A DNA stretch of 64,000 bases from Nostoc sp. PCC 7107 (GTDB taxonomy: Bacteria > Cyanobacteriota > Cyanobacteriia > Cyanobacteriales > Nostocaceae). The position numbers and the translations under genes are program-made. The stretch is from positions 3,056,501 through 3,120,500 of the forward strand of contig NC_019676.1 of assembly GCF_000316625.1 (NCBI RefSeq), given 5' to 3'. Positions 57,829 through 64,000 of the stretch are shown here, piece by piece; position 1 is the first letter of the stretch; every line of letters begins with the position of its first letter. Under the pieces are notes generated by a model, which was not told the origin of the DNA, did no database searches, and saw only the letters and a list, made by a program, of their open reading frames with translations.

Positions 57829-58074
57829 AAGCAATCGGCTAATGTCTCTAGCCAAGATGCTTCACTCGTACTTTTAAACCAAAAAGTTGAATATCTAGAT
57901 TTAAATGCCTCAGTACTCAGTTTGTTTGACATTATTAGGCAACGAAATAAATCTCATATTGGGTTTTGCAAATGAGCCTCTTCATTTACAATAAAAAAGC
58001 AAAAACCAGTTTCTTTGGTTTCTCATCACGCCATCTGTTTTTAAGGTGGGCTTGCAATTGTCAAAACAAATTCA

Positions 58075-58419
58075 ATGATTCAACTGAGTCAAGCAGCAAA
58101 AATTGAAATTGAACGATTAAGGTCAAAGCAACAGCCCAATGTCTTGGTAAGGTTAGCTGTTAAACCAGGGGGATGCTCTGATTTATTTTACGATATGTCG
58201 TTTGATAAGATTGTCCAAGAAGGCGATCGCACTTTTGAAGTGAGTGGTCTGCAAGTTCTTGTAGATAACCAAAGCCTACAATATCTTAATGGGTTAATAT
58301 TAGATTATTCTGAAGATTTGATGGGTGGAGGCTTTCGCTTCCACAACCCTCAAGCTGTTACCACATGTAGTTGTGGTAATTCATTCTCGATTACACAAGA
58401 TTTCATAGTCCATAGTTAA
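58075..58419 (+). CDS. A-type iron-sulfur carrier (IscA/HesB-like)
   Basis: The 114-residue protein has the A-type carrier fold with three cysteines: one in VKPGGCSDL (Cys34) and two in the C-terminal CSCGNSF. These bind iron or an Fe-S cluster for transfer to apoproteins. The C-terminal motif CxCGxSF is the family signature. The protein is slightly divergent from SufA/IscA, as is usual for the second copy in cyanobacteria. It lies upstream of the ribosomal block. Confidence 0.88.
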   Translation: MIQLSQAAKIEIERLRSKQQPNVLVRLAVKPGGCSDLFYDMSFDKIVQEGDRTFEVSGLQVLVDNQSLQYLNGLILDYSEDLMGGGFRFHNPQAVTTCSCGNSFSITQDFIVHS

Positions 58420-58558
58420 AAATTAATTACTCTGGGCGTAGGACAATTGACTTAACCGAAGGACTTAGTCAAAGTAGTTTGACATAAAAGCACGAAAAAA
58501 GATATAATCAGGATTTGTAAAAACTTAGACCTCTAAGCAGCTTAACGCGCTGTGACTC

Positions 58559-58942
58559 ATGCCAACCATACAGCAACTAATACGTAGCGAACGCGAAAAA
58601 GCGCGTCAGAAAACCAAGTCTCCAGCTCTCAAGCAATGCCCGCAACGCCGCGGCGTTTGTACCAGAGTCTACACAACCACACCTAAAAAGCCTAACTCAG
58701 CCCTACGCAAGGTAGCAAGGGTAAGGCTGACATCTGGGTTTGAGGTGACAGCCTACATTCCAGGGATTGGTCATAACTTACAAGAACACTCCGTAGTCAT
58801 GATTCGTGGCGGTCGGGTTAAGGATTTGCCAGGGGTAAGATACCATATCATCCGTGGCACATTAGATACAGCGGGTGTCAAAGACCGCAAACAAGGACGT
58901 TCCAAGTATGGAACCAAGCGCCCGAAAGCAGCCAAAAAATAA
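58559..58942 (+). CDS. rpsL: 30S ribosomal protein S12
   Basis: The 127-residue protein has the decoding-site signatures [15 protein letters not shown] and [11 protein letters not shown], where streptomycin-resistance changes occur in other bacteria. The start ATG at 58559 fits. It begins the classic str block rpsL-rpsG-fusA-tuf, here with rpsG 409 bp downstream instead of the usual short gap. Confidence 0.98.
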   Translation: MPTIQQLIRSEREKARQKTKSPALKQCPQRRGVCTRVYTTTPKKPNSALRKVARVRLTSGFEVTAYIPGIGHNLQEHSVVMIRGGRVKDLPGVRYHIIRGTLDTAGVKDRKQGRSKYGTKRPKAAKK

Positions 58943-59351
58943 GGCAGAGGCGATTAGTCGTGTCTAATGGCGATTAGTCGCTTTGTCTGGAAGCGCTAAA
59001 AACATATAAAAAGTTAGCGATCGCTCTCAAACAGTTGTGAAAATAGATAAAAGTATCTGTTTTCAAAAGTTAAATTTAGTTAAGTTACCACTGCCAGCCT
59101 GCACTCAGCGAGCAAGTGTAGGTTTTATTGAAATTGCTGTAAGCGACAGCAGCATTTTCATTGGTGAAATTCATACCTGCGATGTTGTCGCTTTGTGTGT
59201 CCGATTCAGGATAGCAAATCAGCAATTCAGGGTCGCTGCAACTGTAGTGTAAAAAAATGCGACAGTCTGAGTGGCAGCTTCCACCACTCCAATACTGCGC
59301 TGTCTGATAGCATATAATTTCGTTGCCAAATTCCGAATTTAAGGGTACAGT
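58943..59351 (+). other. Unusually long rpsL-rpsG spacer
   Basis: The 409-bp gap within the str block has a direct repeat of GGCGATTAGTCG (58968, 58991 region), a GCGATCGC octamer and several GC-rich stem words such as GCTGTAAGCGACAGC. No ORF is convincing on the + strand; one 96-codon frame on the minus strand overlaps the rpsG start and is rejected. It may hold a promoter or leader for rpsG-fusA-tuf. Confidence 0.45.
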
Positions 59352-59822
59352 ATGTCTCGTCGTGGTGTAGTTCAAAGGCGGCCAGTCCCGCCTGACTCAG
59401 TTTATAATAGTCGTCTGGTCAGCATGATGATTCGCCGGATCATGCGTCATGGAAAAAAATCACTGGCTGCACGTATAGTTTATGAAGCTTTAAAAACCAT
59501 TGAAGAACGCACTGGTAATGCTGCGTTAGAAACCTTTGAAAGAGCAGTGCGTAATGCAACGCCATTGGTAGAAGTGAAAGCTCGTCGTGTTGGTGGTGCA
59601 ACTTACCAAGTACCAATGGAAGTGCGATCAGAACGCGGTACCACCCTAGCACTACGTTGGCTAGTGCAATTTTCTCGGTCAAGGCCAGGGCGGACAATGG
59701 CTGGCAAATTAGCCAATGAATTAATGGATGCAGCCAACGAAAGTGGTAATGCGATCCGCAAGCGGGAAGAAACGCATCGGATGGCAGAAGCGAACAAAGC
59801 CTTTGCCCACTATCGTTACTAA
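59352..59822 (+). CDS. rpsG: 30S ribosomal protein S7
   Basis: The 156-residue protein has the usual S7 features: [15 protein letters not shown], the rRNA-binding [13 protein letters not shown] and RWLV near the end of the fold. It nucleates assembly of the 30S head. The ATG at 59352 is the expected start. fusA follows after 140 bp. Confidence 0.98.
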   Translation: MSRRGVVQRRPVPPDSVYNSRLVSMMIRRIMRHGKKSLAARIVYEALKTIEERTGNAALETFERAVRNATPLVEVKARRVGGATYQVPMEVRSERGTTLALRWLVQFSRSRPGRTMAGKLANELMDAANESGNAIRKREETHRMAEANKAFAHYRY

Positions 59823-59962
59823 ACAAAACAGCGATATATCCAGCCTCAATAAGCGGTATATCGCCAACTGATAAAAATCCAGACGGTTATCCGTAAAAGT
59901 ATAGAATCTTAACAAAGAGTAATATACAAGATATCATGAGGCAAAAACTATAGGAGGCTTCT

Positions 59963-62041
59963 GTGGCACGTACCAACCCGCTAGAGAAAGTACGCAATAT
60001 CGGGATTGCGGCGCATATAGATGCGGGAAAAACAACAACAACAGAGAGAATATTATTTTACTCTGGGATAATTCATAAAATTGGTGAAGTTCACGAAGGA
60101 ACTGCTGTAACTGACTGGATGGAGCAAGAGCGGGAGCGGGGAATCACAATCACTGCTGCGGCAATTAGCACCAGTTGGAAAGATTATCAAATTAACATTA
60201 TCGATACTCCTGGTCACGTAGACTTCACAATCGAAGTAGAACGCTCCATGCGCGTGTTGGATGGTGTAATTGCTGTATTTTGTTCAGTAGGTGGAGTACA
60301 ACCACAATCTGAAACAGTATGGCGGCAAGCAGATCGCTATGCAGTACCTCGGATCGCTTTTATTAACAAGATGGATCGCACAGGCGCGAACTTCTATAGA
60401 GTTCACGAACAAATGCGCGATCGCTTGCGGGCAAATGCAATTGCCATTCAATTGCCTATTGGTAGCGAAAACGACTTCAAGGGCATTGTAGACTTGGTGC
60501 GGAAGCGTGCATATATCTACAACAACGACCAAGGGACAGATATCGAAGAAACAGATATCCCAGCAGACTTGCAAGATCAAGTCGAAGAGTACTACACCAA
60601 GCTCGTGGAAGCAGTCGCTGAAACCGATGATGCTTTAATGACCAAGTACTTCGATGGCGTAGCACTTACAGAAGCGGAAATTGCGGCTGCCCTGAGAAAA
60701 GGTACAATTGCCGGTACCATCGTACCCGTACTTTGTGGTTCTGCCTTTAAAAACAAAGGCGTGCAGTTAATGTTGGATGCAGTGGTAGATTACCTACCCG
60801 CACCAACAGAAGTACCTCCAATTCAAGGTACACTCCCCAATGGCGATACAGTAGAGCGGCGGGCCGATGACAACGAACCCCTATCTGCTCTGGCATTCAA
60901 GATTATGGCTGACCCCTACGGTCGCCTCACCTTTGTTCGTGTTTATTCTGGCGTTCTGAAAAAAGGTAGCTACGTCTTAAATGCTACTAAGGGCAAAAAA
61001 GAACGGATTTCCCGTTTAGTTCTAATGAAGGCAGATGACCGACAAGACGTAGAAGAGCTAAGAGCGGGTGATTTGGGTGCAGCATTGGGATTAAAAGATA
61101 CCTTGACTGGTGATACTATTACTGATGAAGGTTCACCGGTAATTCTCGAATCCCTATTTATTCCAGAGCCAGTGATCTCGGTAGCGGTTGAACCCAAAAC
61201 TAAGAACGACATGGATAAGCTATCCAAGGCTCTGCAATCTCTCTCAGAAGAAGATCCAACCTTCCGCGTCAATGTTGACCCAGAAACAAACCAAACTGTA
61301 ATTGCAGGAATGGGAGAACTCCACCTGGAAATTCTGGTGGATCGGATGTTGCGCGAATTTAAAGTGGAAGCGAACGTGGGTGCGCCACAGGTAGCTTACC
61401 GCGAAACGATTCGTAAAACAGTTACCAACGTAGAAGGTAAGTTCATCCGGCAAAGTGGTGGTAAAGGTCAATACGGTCACGTTGTCATAAATTTGGAACC
61501 AGGGGAACCCGGTACTGGCTTTGAATTTGTCTCTAAAATTGTTGGTGGTGTAGTACCCAAAGAGTACATTGGCCCCGCAGAGCAAGGGATGAAAGAAAGC
61601 TGTGAATCTGGTATTTTAGCCGGATATCCATTGATTGACGTGAAAGCAACGCTAGTTCATGGCTCTTACCACGACGTAGACTCTTCGGAAATGGCTTTTA
61701 AAATTGCTGGATCAATGGCACTGAAAGAAGCTGTGCTAAAAGCTTCACCAGTACTATTAGAGCCTATGATGAAAGTTGAGGTGGAAGTTCCTGAAGACTA
61801 TATTGGGAACGTCATTGGAGACCTCATCTCCCGCCGAGGGCAGATTGAAAGCCAAAGTACTGAACAAGGACTGGCTAAAGTGGCATCTAAAGTTCCACTG
61901 GCTACCATGTTTGGCTACGCCACCGATATCCGGTCGAAAACCCAAGGTCGAGGTATCTTTACGATGGAGTTCAGCCACTACGAAGAGGTGCCTCGCAGCG
62001 TAGCGGAAACTATCATTGCAAAAAGTAAAGGGAACGCTTAA
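59963..62041 (+). CDS. fusA: Elongation factor G
   Basis: The 692-residue GTPase catalyses ribosomal translocation. The G1 motif [14 protein letters not shown], the G3 DTPGHVDF and the G4 NKMD are all present. The start is GTG at 59963, placed 6 nt after AGGAGG (59952-59957). Length and domain order are standard. tuf follows with a 22-bp gap. Confidence 0.98.
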   Translation: MARTNPLEKVRNIGIAAHIDAGKTTTTERILFYSGIIHKIGEVHEGTAVTDWMEQERERGITITAAAISTSWKDYQINIIDTPGHVDFTIEVERSMRVLDGVIAVFCSVGGVQPQSETVWRQADRYAVPRIAFINKMDRTGANFYRVHEQMRDRLRANAIAIQLPIGSENDFKGIVDLVRKRAYIYNNDQGTDIEETDIPADLQDQVEEYYTKLVEAVAETDDALMTKYFDGVALTEAEIAAALRKGTIAGTIVPVLCGSAFKNKGVQLMLDAVVDYLPAPTEVPPIQGTLPNGDTVERRADDNEPLSALAFKIMADPYGRLTFVRVYSGVLKKGSYVLNATKGKKERISRLVLMKADDRQDVEELRAGDLGAALGLKDTLTGDTITDEGSPVILESLFIPEPVISVAVEPKTKNDMDKLSKALQSLSEEDPTFRVNVDPETNQTVIAGMGELHLEILVDRMLREFKVEANVGAPQVAYRETIRKTVTNVEGKFIRQSGGKGQYGHVVINLEPGEPGTGFEFVSKIVGGVVPKEYIGPAEQGMKESCESGILAGYPLIDVKATLVHGSYHDVDSSEMAFKIAGSMALKEAVLKASPVLLEPMMKVEVEVPEDYIGNVIGDLISRRGQIESQSTEQGLAKVASKVPLATMFGYATDIRSKTQGRGIFTMEFSHYEEVPRSVAETIIAKSKGNA

Positions 62042-62063
62042 TTAAAAAAGGAAACGAAGATTC

Positions 62064-63293
62064 ATGGCACGCGCAAAGTTTGAAAGGAATAAGCCCCACA
62101 TCAATATAGGTACTGTTGGCCACGTTGACCACGGTAAAACGACTTTAACAGCAGCCATTACCATGACTTTGGCAGCTATGGGTCAAGCTGTAGCTAAGGG
62201 CTATGACCAAATTGATAATGCACCTGAAGAAAAAGCACGGGGTATTACCATCAACACAGCCCACGTTGAGTATGAAACCGCCAATCGTCACTATGCTCAC
62301 GTAGATTGTCCAGGCCACGCTGACTATGTGAAGAACATGATCACTGGTGCAGCGCAAATGGATGGTGGCATCCTCGTAGTTGCTGCTACGGACGGCCCTA
62401 TGCCCCAAACCCGTGAACACATTCTGTTAGCCAAACAAGTAGGCGTTCCGAGTCTTGTTGTCTTCTTAAACAAGGAAGATATGGTAGACGACGAAGAATT
62501 GCTAGAGTTGGTCGAACTAGAAGTTCGGGAACTGCTTTCTAGCTATGAGTTTGATGGTGACAATATTCCTGTGATTAAGGGTTCTGGTCTACAAGCTCTA
62601 GAAGCAATGACCAAAAACCCTAAAACTCAGCGTGGTGAAAACCCTTGGGTAGACAAAATCTACGAACTCATGGATGCCGTCGATTCCTATATCCCCACTC
62701 CTGAGAGGGATGTTGACAAGCCATTTCTGATGGCTGTAGAGGACGTGTTCTCAATTACAGGTCGTGGAACAGTAGCTACCGGTCGGATTGAGCGGGGTGT
62801 GGTCAAAGTTGGTGATAACGTAGAACTAGTTGGTATCAAAGATACCCGTGCTACCACCGTAACTGGGATCGAGATGTTCAAAAAGAGTCTCGACCAAGGT
62901 ATGGCTGGGGATAACGCTGGTGTGCTACTACGTGGTATCCAAAAGGCTGATATTGAACGCGGTATGGTAATTGCTAAACCCGGTTCTATCACTCCTCACA
63001 CTCAATTTGAAGGTGAAGTTTACGTCCTTACAGACAAAGAAGGTGGTCGGAAAACACCATTTTTTGCTGGCTACCGTCCTCAGTTCTACGTGCGGACAAC
63101 AGATGTAACTGGTACCATTAAAGCCTTCACCTCTGATGACGGTAAAGACGTAGAAATGGTAATGCCAGGGGATCGCATCAAAGTGACTGTAGAATTGATC
63201 AATGCGATCGCCATTGAACAAGGTATGCGCTTTGCGATTCGTGAAGGTGGCCGCACCATCGGTGCTGGTGTCGTCGCTAAAATCCTCAAATAG
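62064..63293 (+). CDS. tuf: Elongation factor Tu
   Basis: The 409-residue GTPase delivers aminoacyl-tRNA to the ribosome. The motifs [19 protein letters not shown] and NKED are present. The length is the cyanobacterial/plastid type, slightly longer than the E. coli protein, with an insert around residue 190. The ATG at 62064 follows AAGGAAACGAAG. A strong terminator follows. Confidence 0.98.
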   Translation: MARAKFERNKPHINIGTVGHVDHGKTTLTAAITMTLAAMGQAVAKGYDQIDNAPEEKARGITINTAHVEYETANRHYAHVDCPGHADYVKNMITGAAQMDGGILVVAATDGPMPQTREHILLAKQVGVPSLVVFLNKEDMVDDEELLELVELEVRELLSSYEFDGDNIPVIKGSGLQALEAMTKNPKTQRGENPWVDKIYELMDAVDSYIPTPERDVDKPFLMAVEDVFSITGRGTVATGRIERGVVKVGDNVELVGIKDTRATTVTGIEMFKKSLDQGMAGDNAGVLLRGIQKADIERGMVIAKPGSITPHTQFEGEVYVLTDKEGGRKTPFFAGYRPQFYVRTTDVTGTIKAFTSDDGKDVEMVMPGDRIKVTVELINAIAIEQGMRFAIREGGRTIGAGVVAKILK

Positions 63294-63314
63294 TACCTTT
63301 TACTCTGATAACTA

Positions 63315-63349
63315 AGAGCAGAGATGCGAGAGTGCCTCTCTGCTCTTTT
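63315..63349 (+). terminator. Intrinsic terminator after tuf
   Basis: AGAGCAGAGA (63315-63324) and TCTCTGCTCT (63337-63346) form a 10-bp stem with a 12-nt loop, followed by TTTTA. It separates fusA-tuf from rpsJ, so rpsJ should have its own promoter or depend on read-through. Confidence 0.85.
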
Positions 63350-63469
63350 ATCTGAACTTACTGGCAAAAATGAGGAATAAAAAATAGAGAGTAGAAAAAA
63401 CACAAAATTAACTACTCCCAACTCCTAATACCCGACTCTCCTAATAAATCAGAACCTGGAAAATTAAAG

Positions 63470-63787
63470 ATGGCAACTCTACAACAGCAGAAGATTAGAA
63501 TTCGTTTAAAAGCTTTTGACCGTCGATTATTAGATACATCTTGCGAGAAGATTGTAGACACAGCTAACCGGACTAACGCTACAGCCATAGGCCCAATTCC
63601 CTTACCTACAAAACGCAAAATCTATTGCGTGCTGCGATCTCCTCACGTAGACAAAGATTCGCGCGAACATTTTGAAACCCGCACTCATCGTCGAATTATT
63701 GACATCTACCAACCTTCTTCTAAAACTATTGATGCGTTAATGAAGCTAGATTTGCCATCCGGTGTAGATATTGAAGTCAAACTGTAG
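63470..63787 (+). CDS. rpsJ: 30S ribosomal protein S10
   Basis: The 105-residue protein is S10 (NusE), a 30S head protein that also joins the Nus antitermination complex. The signatures [14 protein letters not shown] and [12 protein letters not shown] are present, with THRRIIDIY near the end. The ATG at 63470 is the expected start. In cyanobacteria rpsJ often ends the str block, as here. Confidence 0.98.
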   Translation: MATLQQQKIRIRLKAFDRRLLDTSCEKIVDTANRTNATAIGPIPLPTKRKIYCVLRSPHVDKDSREHFETRTHRRIIDIYQPSSKTIDALMKLDLPSGVDIEVKL

Positions 63788-63854
63788 TCAGTCAAGAGTC
63801 AATAGTTATAAAAAAATTATTATTGACCATTGAGTATAGTATTAATACTTAACT

Positions 63855-63885
63855 AGCCCTGAGAAAATTGATCTCAGGGCTTTTT
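63855..63885 (+). terminator. Intrinsic terminator after rpsJ
   Basis: AGCCCTGAGA (63855-63864) and TCTCAGGGCT (63872-63881) form a perfect 10-bp stem with a 7-nt loop, followed by TTTTATTTA. It ends the ribosomal block. Confidence 0.88.
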
Positions 63886-63965
63886 ATTTAGTGATAGAAT
63901 GTAAACAAAATACGGGAAATCAGAGAACAATAAATTTTAAAAATTAAATTTATTATAAGGTAACA

Positions 63966-64000
63966 ATGACATCTTCTTCTAGAATTGCTGTTCGTGAACT
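63966..64000 (+). CDS. Start of a probable LON substrate-binding-domain protein (cut off)
   Basis: Only the first 11 codons (MTSSSRIAVRE and one more) lie in the window. They match the beginning I recall for the small LON-domain (La N-terminal) protein found after rpsJ in Nostocales. The identification is tentative because so little is visible. Confidence 0.45.
   Translation, partial: MTSSSRIAVRE

Noticed and set aside
59085-59375. 96-codon minus-strand frame between rpsL and rpsG
   Set aside because: It overlaps the rpsG start in antisense, is rich in unusual composition and has no family resemblance.
1-64000. tRNA and rRNA genes
   Set aside because: I looked through the intergenic regions for cloverleaf patterns and rRNA-like sequence and saw none, but this was by eye and not by covariance search.

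Overview
The window is chromosomal DNA from a filamentous, probably heterocyst-forming cyanobacterium (Nostocales; Nostoc, Anabaena or Calothrix type). The evidence is the dense GCGATCGC (HIP1) octamers, heptameric short tandem repeats between genes, a dnaE gene that ends in a split-intein N-half, a crtR carotenoid hydroxylase, the yfr1 small RNA between guaB3 and trxA, and several cyanobacterial families (DUF3086, DUF3119, GuaB3). No rRNA or tRNA gene and no CRISPR array was seen.

Layout. Positions 1-10.3 kb hold the start of a secreted protein gene, a TM0106-type RecB-like nuclease, a class V aminotransferase, a glycosyltransferase-like gene that meets an HsdR_N-domain gene tail to tail, purS and purQ with a repeat wedged between them, a Zur-like Fur regulator, and a slipin-NfeD pair. 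From 10.9 to 16.2 kb lies a 1609-residue hybrid kinase that starts with a complete OmpR-type regulator, followed by a single-domain response regulator.

Positions 16.2-23.8 kb are an accessory island. It holds a foldback repeat, an array of eleven 21-bp units, a 1260-residue CHAT protease-STAND NTPase-TPR protein, an inverted four-unit copy of the same 21-bp repeat, a ParE/RelE toxin-antitoxin pair, and a MntA-HepT pair between two direct copies of a segment of about 315 bp. A dicarboxylate symporter and dnaE-N with its split intein follow. At 28.0-30.25 kb is a compact type II restriction-modification system with a controller protein and recognisable C-box operators. The methyltransferase resembles YhdJ, which suggests ATGCAT specificity.

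Positions 30.5-46.2 kb are mostly housekeeping genes: an MlaE-type lipid permease with DUF3119 and DUF3086 partners, sppA, an AroH chorismate mutase, a phosphate-binding-like protein divergent from a membrane-anchored Ser/Thr kinase, crtR followed by a 46-codon membrane peptide, pyruvate kinase, Uma2, an orphan ParA-like ATPase and mutS2. Positions 46.6-58.4 kb hold guaB3-yfr1-trxA, a MarR-like gene remnant, a small membrane protein, ferredoxin-type glutamate synthase, a secreted phosphodiester glycosidase, a cupin and an A-type Fe-S carrier. The window closes with the str/S10 block rpsL, rpsG, fusA, tuf, rpsJ and the first codons of a probable LON-domain protein.

The strongest candidates for undescribed biology are the CHAT-STAND-TPR island with its inverted heptad-encoding repeats and the MntA-HepT cassette inside a local duplication. 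The C-controlled restriction system and the terminator-like hairpin built into the dnaE intein end are also worth checking.
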